Origin: VRUE01 sp036376915
GTDB lineage: Bacteria; Actinomycetota; Thermoleophilia; Solirubrobacterales; 70-9
Reading direction: 5' to 3'
DNA: 35,514 nt
NCBI GenBank assembly: GCA_036376915.1
Contig: DASUZK010000017.1
Span: 1 to 35,514 of the forward strand
Shown here: piece after piece, positions 19,939-27,122 of the stretch
Layout of the letters: every line of letters starts with the position of its first letter
How positions within the stretch are numbered: position 1 is the stretch's first letter
Translations under genes and position numbers: made by a program
The notes under the pieces: generated by a model
The model's input: the letters and a program-made list of their open reading frames with translations, nothing else
Database searches by the model: none
What the model was told of the DNA's origin: nothing

Positions 19939-22233
19939 ATGGAGCGCACGGCGCCAGGCGGCAGTTGGCCGGAGAAGCGAGTCAACGAGTTCCTCGACCA
20001 GATCTCGGCGGGAGGAGAGGACTACCGGCGGCTGGTCGAGCGCCTGCCCGCGATCGTCTATGCCTCCGAGCTCGGCGAGAAGGGCCGCTGGCGCTACGTC
20101 AGCCCCCAGGTGGAGGAGATCCTCGGCTACACCCCGGAGGAATGGCTGGCCGACGAGGAGCTCTGGGCCAGGCTGCTGCACCCTGAGGACCGGGAGCGAG
20201 CCCTGTCCCAGGAGACGCGCAAGACGATGGGCAACCGCAACCCGCCACCGGTCGACTACCGCATGGTCACCCGCGACGGCCGCACCGTCTGGATCCTCGA
20301 CGAGGCCGTGCTCGAGCCCGACGAAGACGGCACGCCGGTCTGGCACGGGGTCCTCTACGACATCACCGAGCGCAAGCTCGCCGAGCAGGAGGCTCGACGG
20401 GCGGCCGCTCAGCAGGCCGCGGTCGCCCGCCTCGGCGGTCGGGCGCTGAAGGACGGCGACCCGGACGTCCTGATGGACGAGGCGGTCTCGCTGATGGTCG
20501 AGATCGAGGGAGTCGACAGCGCTTGCATCTGGGAGATCGGCCGCGACGGCCGCCGCCTCGGCCTGCGTGCCGGGCTCGAGGATCGCATCGTCGGATCGGC
20601 CCGCGCCTCGGCCGCCCGCGACTCCCACGCGGGCGCGGCGCTCGACTCGCGCCTGCACGTGATCGTCGACGACTGGTCCAGCGAGCGCCGCTTCTCGATG
20701 CCGCCCGCGCTGCGCGCGATCGGCGTGCGCAGCAGCCTCGCGGTGCCGATCGACGGCAAGCAGCGGCCCTTCGGCGTGCTCGACGTCCACTCCACCGAGC
20801 CCAACCGCTTCACGCCGCAGGACGTGCACTTCGTCCAGGCCTCGGCAAACGTCCTCGCCGACGCGATCGAGCGCCACGCCACCGACCAGGCGCTGCGCCA
20901 CCGCGTCCTGCACGACTCGCTCACCGGCCTCCCCAACCGGCTCAGCTTCGTCGAATCGTTGAGCGACGCCCTCAAGCGCAGCACCGTCTCGGGCTCTCCG
21001 GTCGGGCTCCTCTTCCTCGACCTCGACAACTTCAAGCTGATCAACGACAGCCTGGGCCACCATGCCGGCGACGAGCTGCTGTGCGCCGTGGCGCCGCGCC
21101 TGCGCGCCCACCTGCGTCCCGGGGACATCGTCGCCCGCTTCGGGGGGGACGAGTTCGGGATCCTCGTCGACCGGCTCGCCGACGAGGACGAGGCGGTGGC
21201 CATCGCCGACCGGATCGCGGCTGCCTTCGCCGAGCCGTATGCGATGGGCGGCGTAGACCACTTCGTCAGCGCCAGCGTTGGCATCGCCGTGGCCCGGCCC
21301 TCCGCCCGCGAGCCGATCGAGGCCGACCTGCTGATCCGCGACGCCGACGCGGCCATGTACCGGGCGAAGGAGCGCGGCCGCGGCCGCTGCGAGCTCTTCG
21401 ACGCGGAGATGCGGGCGCGAGCGTTGCGGCGGCTGGAGGTCGAGCGCGAGCTGCGCCAGGCGCTCGAGCGCAACGAGCTGGAGCTCCACTACCAGCCGGT
21501 GATCACGCTGCGCAGCGGGGAGATCACCGGCCTCGAGGCGCTGGTCCGCTGGCGCCATCCCGAGCGCGGCCTGCTCGACCCCGGCGATTTCGTCTCGGTG
21601 GCGGAGGAGAGCGGCCTGATCGAACCGATCGGGCGCTGGGTGCAGGAAGTGGCCTGCCGCCAGGTGCTGGAGTGGCACGACCTGCGCCCCGACCGGCGGC
21701 CGTTCGACGTCTCGGTCAACCTCTCGGCACGGCAGGTGACCAACCGCGACCTGGCGATCTCGATCGGCGAGATCCTCGCCGGCAGCGGCCTCGACGCCGT
21801 CCACCTGCGGCTGGAGGTCACCGAGAGCGCCCTGGTCGAGGAGTCGGCGACGGCGACCGGGACCCTGGAAGCGCTCAGCGACCTCGGCGTCGGCCTCGTC
21901 CTCGACGACTTCGGCACCGGCTACTCCTCCCTCGCCTACCTCAACCGATTCCCCTTCGACGCGCTCAAGATCGACCGCTCCTTCGTCGACGCTCTCGGCG
22001 TCGAACAGGAGCGCACGGCGATCGTCGAGGCGATCATCGGCATGGCCCGCGCGCTCTCCCTCGACGTGATCGCCGAGGGCGTCGAGAACGAGGTGCAGCT
22101 GGCCGAGCTGGTCCGGCTCGGCTGCGACCACGCCCAGGGCCACCTCTTCTCGCGGGCGCTGCCGGCGGAGAAGATCACCGCCCTGCTCGGGGAAGGCGCC
22201 CCGCTCTACTCGGGGATAGTGCCCGGCAGGTAG
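19939..22233 (+). CDS. PAS-GAF-GGDEF-EAL cyclic-di-GMP synthase/phosphodiesterase
   Basis: 764 residues from ATG 19939; a GTG at 19885 would add 18 residues but lies upstream of the probable promoter. Domains: PAS (about 30-150, with VSPQVEEILGYTPEEW and VLYDITERK), GAF (about 165-310), GGDEF (about 325-485) and EAL (about 500-755). GGDEF at 402-406 is intact, with the inhibitory-site RPGD five residues earlier. The EAL motif (533-535, LEALVRWRHPE), DDFGTGYSSL (D656, D657) and QGHLFS are also intact. No membrane segment occurs, so it is cytosolic. Both activities could be present and balanced by the sensor domains; the ligands are unknown. Its 3' end overlaps the convergent ThiY-like gene by 28 bp. 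Confidence 0.93.
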   Translation: MERTAPGGSWPEKRVNEFLDQISAGGEDYRRLVERLPAIVYASELGEKGRWRYVSPQVEEILGYTPEEWLADEELWARLLHPEDRERALSQETRKTMGNRNPPPVDYRMVTRDGRTVWILDEAVLEPDEDGTPVWHGVLYDITERKLAEQEARRAAAQQAAVARLGGRALKDGDPDVLMDEAVSLMVEIEGVDSACIWEIGRDGRRLGLRAGLEDRIVGSARASAARDSHAGAALDSRLHVIVDDWSSERRFSMPPALRAIGVRSSLAVPIDGKQRPFGVLDVHSTEPNRFTPQDVHFVQASANVLADAIERHATDQALRHRVLHDSLTGLPNRLSFVESLSDALKRSTVSGSPVGLLFLDLDNFKLINDSLGHHAGDELLCAVAPRLRAHLRPGDIVARFGGDEFGILVDRLADEDEAVAIADRIAAAFAEPYAMGGVDHFVSASVGIAVARPSAREPIEADLLIRDADAAMYRAKERGRGRCELFDAEMRARALRRLEVERELRQALERNELELHYQPVITLRSGEITGLEALVRWRHPERGLLDPGDFVSVAEESGLIEPIGRWVQEVACRQVLEWHDLRPDRRPFDVSVNLSARQVTNRDLAISIGEILAGSGLDAVHLRLEVTESALVEESATATGTLEALSDLGVGLVLDDFGTGYSSLAYLNRFPFDALKIDRSFVDALGVEQERTAIVEAIIGMARALSLDVIAEGVENEVQLAELVRLGCDHAQGHLFSRALPAEKITALLGEGAPLYSGIVPGR

Positions 22234-23228
22234 GCGTTGCTCAGCACCTCGGCCGGCGGGATCGGGGCCGAGACCAGGCCGTTGTCGCGCATCCAGGCCG
22301 CGAACTCGGTCCAGCGGCCCGTCGCCAGGTAGCCGTAGGGGTGCCCGTGGCGCGGAGGGTCGAGCAGCGGCAGCGTCGCCGCCACCTCCGCTCGGGTCAG
22401 CTTCGGGTCGAGGTCGGGGTTCGCCTCCAGCAGGGCCTCGGTCGCCGCTTGCGGACTCTTTGCCGCCGCCGCGGTTCCGCGCGCGAGCGCCGCCAGGAAG
22501 AGCCGGATCGGCTCCGGGTCCTGCTCCAGCCGCTGGCGCTGGGCGACGAGGACCAGCTCGTCGTATGTCGGCACCCCGAGCCGGTCCACCGGGGTGACGA
22601 CGGGGTTCTTGCCGCGCAGCCGTAGGTCGACGCCCTCGACGTTGCGGAAGCCGCCCAGCATCGCCTCCGCCTTGCCGCCGACGATCGCCGGCAGCAGGCC
22701 GAAGCCGACGTTGACGACCTTGACGTCGGAGGGGGTCAGGTTGGCGCGGGCGAGGATCGTCTCCAGGTATGCGTCCTGGTAGGGGATGCCGGCGGTCGCG
22801 ATCGTCTTGCCGCGCAGGTCGGCGATGCCTCCGACCTCGGACTTCTTCAGCCAGATCATCGACGTGAGCGGCCGGTTGACCAACGCGCCGACCGCGATCA
22901 CCCCGAGGCCCTGTTCGTGTGCCAGCAGCACCTCGGGCTCGTAGGAGATCGCCAGGTCGGTCTGGCCGGCGGAGAGCAGCTTGATCGGCGCCGCCGGATC
23001 GGCCGGCGTGCGGATGCTGACGTCGAGCCCGGCTTCCTCGAAGTAGCCGAGCTTCTGCGCCATGTAGATCCCGGCGTGGTCGGGGTTGGGATAGAAGTCG
23101 AGCGTGAGGCCGAGTGACTCGGTTTCGCCGCTCACGTCCTCGCTCTTCTCGCCGCAGGCGGCGAGGGCGAGGGAGAGGGCCAGCAGGGCGATGGCGAGGG
23201 TGACCGCCGACGATCGGGAGGGCTTCAT
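22206..23228 (-). CDS. thiY: ThiY-like substrate-binding lipoprotein of an ABC transporter
   Basis: 340 residues. The signal peptide ends in the lipobox ALAAC, so it is anchored outside the membrane. It has the NMT1/ThiY fold: LTLDFYPNPDHAGIYMAQKL then GYFEEAGLDV, and the ligand loop around ADLRGKTIATAGIPYQDAYL. The DFYPNPDHAGIY start is what I expect of ThiY, which binds formylamino-hydroxymethylpyrimidine for thiamine salvage; sulfonate- or riboflavin-binding relatives are alternatives. It is last in an operon with its permease (10-nt gap) and ATPase. Start ATG 23228 follows AGCAGGGG. Confidence 0.83.
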   Translation of the reverse strand: MKPSRSSAVTLAIALLALSLALAACGEKSEDVSGETESLGLTLDFYPNPDHAGIYMAQKLGYFEEAGLDVSIRTPADPAAPIKLLSAGQTDLAISYEPEVLLAHEQGLGVIAVGALVNRPLTSMIWLKKSEVGGIADLRGKTIATAGIPYQDAYLETILARANLTPSDVKVVNVGFGLLPAIVGGKAEAMLGGFRNVEGVDLRLRGKNPVVTPVDRLGVPTYDELVLVAQRQRLEQDPEPIRLFLAALARGTAAAAKSPQAATEALLEANPDLDPKLTRAEVAATLPLLDPPRHGHPYGYLATGRWTEFAAWMRDNGLVSAPIPPAEVLSNAYLPGTIPE

Positions 23229-23238
23229 CCCCTGCTTT

Positions 23239-23991
23239 CTATCGCCAAGTGACGACGCGACGCTCTGCGAGGGCGACGAGGCCGTAGAGGCCGATCGCGA
23301 TCGCCGAGAGGACCAGGGCCGCGGCGAACACCCGGGCGGTGTTCAGCTGGGCGTTGTCCTGGAGGATCAGGTGGCCCAGGCCCGAGTCGGAGCCGACCCA
23401 CTCGCCGAAGACCGCGGCGATCGGCGCGAAGGTGACGCCGATCTTCGCGCCGCTGAAGGTGAATGGGAGGGCGGTGGGCATTTCCAGCCGCCAGAGCAGC
23501 TGACGGCGCGAGGCATCGAGCGTGCGCATCATCTTGACCGCCTGCAGGTCCACGGCGCGGAGCCCGTCGGCCGTGGCGACGGCGATCGGGAAGAAGCAGA
23601 CCAGCGCGACCACCGCCAGCTTGGGGCCGATCCCGTAGCCGAACCAGACGACCAGGATCGGGGCGAAGACGATGATCGGGATCGCCTGGGAGGCGACTAT
23701 CAGCGGGTAGAAGGTGAGTCGCAGCGTCTCGAAGGGGCGGAGCAGGAAGCCGAAGGCGAGCCCGACGGCGAGCCCGATCAAGAAGCCGAAGAAGATCTCC
23801 TTCAGCGTGACCCAGGCGTTTTCGGCCACCAGGGACCTGTTGTCCCACAGGGCGGTGGCGATTTCCGCGGGGGAGGGGATCAGGATCGGGTCCAGGTTCA
23901 GCACGTCGGCGATCGCCCCCGTGCTCGCGGCGATCTGCCAAATCCCCACCAGCCCCGCGATCAACAGCGCCGGCAGCGCCCACCGCCTCAT
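23239..23991 (-). CDS. thiX: ThiX-like ABC transporter permease
   Basis: 250 residues from ATG 23991; GTG 24003 is an alternative four codons earlier. A BPD-type inner-membrane permease with about six segments, starting with LPALLIAGLVGIWQIAAS. The EAA loop that docks to the ATPase reads DASRRQLLWRLEMPTALPFT. Other landmarks are ASQAIPIIVFAPILVVWFGY and GEWVGSDSGLGHLI, common in SsuC/ThiX proteins. It sits between the ATPase and the binding-protein genes, with a hairpin of a dispersed repeat family in the gap to the ATPase gene. Confidence 0.85.
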   Translation of the reverse strand: MRRWALPALLIAGLVGIWQIAASTGAIADVLNLDPILIPSPAEIATALWDNRSLVAENAWVTLKEIFFGFLIGLAVGLAFGFLLRPFETLRLTFYPLIVASQAIPIIVFAPILVVWFGYGIGPKLAVVALVCFFPIAVATADGLRAVDLQAVKMMRTLDASRRQLLWRLEMPTALPFTFSGAKIGVTFAPIAAVFGEWVGSDSGLGHLILQDNAQLNTARVFAAALVLSAIAIGLYGLVALAERRVVTWR

Positions 23992-24005
23992 CGCCCCCAC
24001 CACCC

Positions 24006-24054
24006 CTTCCGGTGCGCCTTATCCCCCTTATTCGGGGGAAAGGCGCACCGGAAG
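24006..24054 (-). repeat. Hairpin of the CTTCCGGTGCGC family, copy B
   Basis: 15-bp outer stem (24006-24020 with 24040-24054), one bulged A, then a 6-bp inner stem and the loop TTATTC. It shares CTTCCGGTGCGC and TTATCCCC with copy A (14589-14647). It lies inside the thi-type operon between the ATPase and permease genes, so it may attenuate or stabilise the mRNA rather than end it. Confidence 0.7.
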
Positions 24055-24064
24055 CTCTGCGGGC

Positions 24065-24883
24065 TCATCGGGTGCCCTCCCGCAGGGCGTGCAGCGCTCG
24101 CTCGCGGACGGCGACGAACTCGGGGTCGGTGACCGCCGCGTCACGGTCGGCTGCGCGTGGCGCGGGCGCGCTCGTCTCCTCGACGATCCGCGCCGGCCGG
24201 GCGGAGAGCACGGCGACGCGGTCGCATAGGTAGAGCGCCTCCTCGACGTCGTGGGTGACGAGCACCACCGTGCGCGGGTCCGCGTCCAGCGCGCCGGCCA
24301 GCCACTCCTGCATCTCGGCGCGGGTGATCGCGTCGAGCGAGGCGAATGGCTCGTCGAGGGCGAGAACCGGCTTGCCGGCGACCAGCGTGCGCAGGAAGGC
24401 GACGCGCTGGCGCATGCCGCCGGAGAGCTCGGCGGGGGAAGAGCGCTCGAACCCGGCCAGCCCGAAGCGCTCGAACAGCTGCCCGGCCTCGCGCCGCGCC
24501 GCGCCGCGCCGTACGCCGCGGTTGCGCAGGGCGAGCGCGGCGTTGTCGATCGCGGAGAGCCAGGGCAGCAACAGGTCGCGCTGGGGCATGAAGGCACAGC
24601 GGGCGAGGCGAGCCGCTGGGTCGAGGCCTTCGCCCAGCGCGACCTCTCCTCCCGTGGGCTCCCGCAGGCCGGCGATCAGCTCGAGCAGGGTCGACTTGCC
24701 GCAGCCCGAGGGGCCGACCAGGCCCAGCACTCCGTGCGCCGGCACATCGAGGTCGAGACGTTCGATGGTCGGCAACTCGCCGTAGGAGTGCCGCAGGTCC
24801 CTGACCGACACCGCGACGCCGGGTGCATTTCCGGAGGCAGGCAATGCGCTCTTCGCGGCGAATTCCTTGGCTTTCGCGGGCAT
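24065..24883 (-). CDS. thiZ: ThiZ-like ABC transporter ATPase
   Basis: 272 residues from ATG 24883; a TTG at 24943 would add 20 residues and run through an inverted repeat, so the shorter form is preferred. It energises the ThiX/ThiY system. Walker A GPSGCGKST (K63), a Q-loop in AFMPQRDLLLPW, signature LSGGMRQRVAF, Walker B VLALDEPFASLD (D177, E178) and the switch His in VLVTHDVEEAL are intact. Length and motifs fit the SsuB/TauB/ThiZ subgroup. First gene of the operon, divergent from the TauE/SafE gene. Confidence 0.83.
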   Translation of the reverse strand: MPAKAKEFAAKSALPASGNAPGVAVSVRDLRHSYGELPTIERLDLDVPAHGVLGLVGPSGCGKSTLLELIAGLREPTGGEVALGEGLDPAARLARCAFMPQRDLLLPWLSAIDNAALALRNRGVRRGAARREAGQLFERFGLAGFERSSPAELSGGMRQRVAFLRTLVAGKPVLALDEPFASLDAITRAEMQEWLAGALDADPRTVVLVTHDVEEALYLCDRVAVLSARPARIVEETSAPAPRAADRDAAVTDPEFVAVRERALHALREGTR

Positions 24884-24908
24884 CTCGGGTATCCTGGCGC
24901 ACTCGCGC

Positions 24909-24929
24909 TCCTGACCAAAGAGGTCAGGA
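24909..24929. promoter_or_regulatory. Inverted repeat between ThiZ-like and TauE-like genes
   Basis: TCCTGACC and GGTCAGGA, perfect 8-bp arms around AAAGA, in the divergent intergenic region. It could be an operator for both genes; the Rrf2 regulator encoded at 25991 is one candidate ligand protein. No TPP riboswitch is present in this short region. Confidence 0.4.
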
Positions 24930-24959
24930 AAGTCGATAACCAACCCGCGCGAATCTCAT

Positions 24960-25871
24960 ATGGACCCGGCAATCATCGTCTTTGGACTAGGGATCGGCGT
25001 GCTCGTCGGCATGACGGGCATGGGTGGCGGTTCCCTGATGACGCCCCTGCTGATCCTCCTCTTCGGCATCCAGCCGACCACCGCGATCGGCACCGACATC
25101 TTCTACGCGGCGGTGACCAAGACCGTCGGTGGCTGGCGCCACCTGAAGCTGAAGACGGTGAACATGGAGCTGGTCAAGTGGCTGGCGCTGGGCAGCGTGC
25201 CCTCGGCCGTGGCCGGCGTCGCGGTCGTCTCGGTGCTGGCCGATCACATCGGCGAAGCGCGCCTCGACGAACTCGTCTACGCGGTGCTCGGCGGAACGTT
25301 GCTGATGGTCGGGATCATCACCCTCACCAGGGCGCTGATCCTGCGCAACCTGGTCGACGAGCGCGACCGCTTCGACGTCGAACGGCGCCACAAAGTCGCC
25401 GCGGTGACGATCGGGGCGACGACCGGTCTCGTGATCGGGGTCACCTCGGCCGGCTCGGGCACGGTGATCGCGATCCTCCTGATCGCGATCTACCGGCTGG
25501 CGCCGAAAAAGGTCGTCGGCACCGACGTCTTCCACGCCGCGATCCTGCTCTGGGCGGCGGGCATCGCCCACTGGGTGGGCGGCAATGTCGACTTCGTCCT
25601 CGCCGCCAACATCCTGCTTGGCTCGATCCCGGGCGTCGTGATCGGCGCCGCCCTCTCCGACAAAGCGCCGCAGGGCTTCCTCCGCACATCGCTCGGCGTC
25701 GTCCTGGTCGGCTCCGGCATCGTCACGATCCAGAAGGGCGACCCGATGGTCTGGCCGATCGCCGCCGCCATCGCCGCCATCGGCCTCGTCCTCGTCCTCG
25801 CCGCCCCCCGCTGGCTCCACCGCCGCCGCCAAAAGGAAGCGGCGGAGCTGGCGATGGAGGCAGCAAGCTGA
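24960..25871 (+). CDS. TauE/SafE (TSUP) family permease
   Basis: 303 residues with eight or so membrane segments in two repeats. The repeat motifs are GMTGMGGGSLMTPLLILLFG near the start and VTSAGSGTVIAILLIAIYRL in the second half, each followed by a TD-containing stretch (TAIGTDIFYA, VVGTDVFHAA), as is usual in this family. Members export or import sulfite, sulfoacetate or related organosulfur anions. The C-terminus is basic and cytoplasmic. An Rrf2-type regulator gene follows in the same direction, and a thiamine-precursor-type transporter operon lies divergently upstream, so a link to sulfur metabolism is possible. Confidence 0.88.
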   Translation: MDPAIIVFGLGIGVLVGMTGMGGGSLMTPLLILLFGIQPTTAIGTDIFYAAVTKTVGGWRHLKLKTVNMELVKWLALGSVPSAVAGVAVVSVLADHIGEARLDELVYAVLGGTLLMVGIITLTRALILRNLVDERDRFDVERRHKVAAVTIGATTGLVIGVTSAGSGTVIAILLIAIYRLAPKKVVGTDVFHAAILLWAAGIAHWVGGNVDFVLAANILLGSIPGVVIGAALSDKAPQGFLRTSLGVVLVGSGIVTIQKGDPMVWPIAAAIAAIGLVLVLAAPRWLHRRRQKEAAELAMEAAS

Positions 25872-25880
25872 CGCTGCGGG

Positions 25881-25965
25881 CGCGCGGGTCCTGTCGTGGG
25901 GTGAGGGGGCACTGCGGGCGGGCCACGGTCCGTCCTCGACCCCCTCACCCCACGCCACCCGCGCG
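25881..25965 (+). repeat. Structured hairpin element, copy 2
   Basis: Outer 9-bp stem (25881-25889 with 25957-25965) and inner perfect 15-bp stem (25895-25909 with 25940-25954) around a 30-nt loop that differs at one base from copy 1 (13184-13270). Stem changes against copy 1 are compensated on both sides. It begins 10 nt after the TauE/SafE stop codon. Confidence 0.8.
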
Positions 25966-25978
25966 AGGGACGGCCTGA

Positions 25979-25984
25979 TTTACT
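25979..25984 (+). promoter_or_regulatory. Possible -10 box of the Rrf2 gene
   Basis: TTTACT ends exactly 6 nt before ATG 25991, the spacing of a leaderless transcript, but the second base departs from TAnnnT. Confidence 0.3.
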
Positions 25985-25990
25985 GCCTTC

Positions 25991-26446
25991 ATGCGCGTTT
26001 CCGCAAAGGCTGATTACGCAGTTCGGGCTGCCGCCGAGCTTGCGGCTGCCGACGAGGGTCCCGTCAAGGGGGAGAAGCTTGCAGAGGCACAGGACATCCC
26101 ACTCCAGTTTCTCGAGCACATCCTCTTGGAGTTGAAGCATGCGGGGATCGTTCGTGCCCGGCGAGGAGCAAAGGGCGGCTACTGGCTCGCCCGCCCTGCC
26201 GAGGAGGTGACGATCGCCGACGTCGTCAGGGCGGTCGAGGGCCCGATCGCCCACGTGCAGTCGGCACCGCCGGAGTCGATCGAGTACCGCGGCAATGCCG
26301 AGCACCTGCAGGAGGTCTGGATCGCCGTCCGCGCCAGCCTCCGCACCGTGCTGGAGCACGTCACGCTCGCCGACCTGGTCAGCGGCCAGCTGCCCAGCGA
26401 GGTCGAGTCCCTCGCCGCGCAGCCGGACGCCTGGGTCGCCCGCTAG
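25991..26446 (+). CDS. Rrf2-family transcriptional regulator
   Basis: 151 residues. The N-terminal winged helix is typical: MRVSAKADYAVRAAAELAAA, then LAEAQDIPLQFLEHILLELK and GIVRARRGAKGGYWLARPAE, leading to VTIADVVRAVEGP. The cysteine-ligand region of IscR/NsrR is absent and the protein contains no cysteine, so it cannot bind an iron-sulfur cluster by the usual residues. CymR-type members without a cluster respond to sulfur metabolism through a partner enzyme, which would fit the TauE/SafE gene upstream. It lies 10 bp from the convergent DUF4389 gene. Confidence 0.88.
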   Translation: MRVSAKADYAVRAAAELAAADEGPVKGEKLAEAQDIPLQFLEHILLELKHAGIVRARRGAKGGYWLARPAEEVTIADVVRAVEGPIAHVQSAPPESIEYRGNAEHLQEVWIAVRASLRTVLEHVTLADLVSGQLPSEVESLAAQPDAWVAR

Positions 26447-26456
26447 CCGCTAGTCC

Positions 26457-27089
26457 CTATGGCGACAGCCGGAAGGGCGGATACTCGTCGGTGACGAGGG
26501 CGATGGCGTAGCCGATGACGCGGTTGTGCCAGCGGAGCACGCCCTCGACGAACCCAAAGATGCCACGCGGGTAGCGGCCGGTGAAGAGGATCGCGAACCA
26601 AGCGCCGATCACCGCGAAGAAGACGCCGATGTAGAGGAAGAAGAGCACGATGTAGTGAGGAATCGCGAGCAGCCACTTGACCAGCGGCATGCCACGCTCC
26701 AGCTGTCCGGCATCGGGGTAGGCGAAGTTGAGATGGACCGCCTGCTGTTCGTCGGTGGAGGGGTACTCGTCGTCCATCAGGGCAAGGTAGACGCCGATGC
26801 GATTGCCGAAGCGCATCAGTTCGAGGTTCCAGTCGAACCACCAGCGGGGGTACTTTTTGCGAAAGAGCATCATCAGGACGATCGGGAAGACGATCAAGGT
26901 GCCGCCCGTCACCGCACTGCCTGCGGCGAACCCGGCGGTTTCGGTGCTGGCGAAGAATTCCCCGCCCGGCAGCATCGCCGCGACGATCGCGATCGGGATC
27001 ACGGTGAAGATCCGGAAGAAGGTCGTCAGCCGGTTGAGCTGGCGCTCCGGGTAGTCGACTGAGAAGGTGACTGGGTAAGAAGGCGGCAT
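26457..27089 (-). CDS. DUF4389 membrane protein
   Basis: 210 residues. The start ATG has the good Shine-Dalgarno AAAGGAG. Four membrane segments lie in two pairs (FFRIFTVIPIAIVAAMLP, GGTLIVFPIVLMMLF, LLAIPHYIVLFFLYIGVFFA and IGAWFAILFTG). The family pattern includes YPRWWFDWNLELMRFGNRIG and, near the end, GRYPRGIFGFVEGVLRWHNR then YALVTDEYPPF-like sequence. The function of DUF4389 proteins is unknown. It is the last gene of the MoxR-VWA operon, 33 nt after the VWA gene. Confidence 0.85.
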   Translation of the reverse strand: MPPSYPVTFSVDYPERQLNRLTTFFRIFTVIPIAIVAAMLPGGEFFASTETAGFAAGSAVTGGTLIVFPIVLMMLFRKKYPRWWFDWNLELMRFGNRIGVYLALMDDEYPSTDEQQAVHLNFAYPDAGQLERGMPLVKWLLAIPHYIVLFFLYIGVFFAVIGAWFAILFTGRYPRGIFGFVEGVLRWHNRVIGYAIALVTDEYPPFRLSP

Positions 27090-27122
27090 CGGGCTCCTTT
27101 CGCGGGTTCGTGAGGACGATTA

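Noticed and set aside
19861..22143. Long minus-strand open frame opposite the GGDEF-EAL gene
   Set aside because: Shadow of a strongly supported gene; the translation is compositionally biased without motifs.
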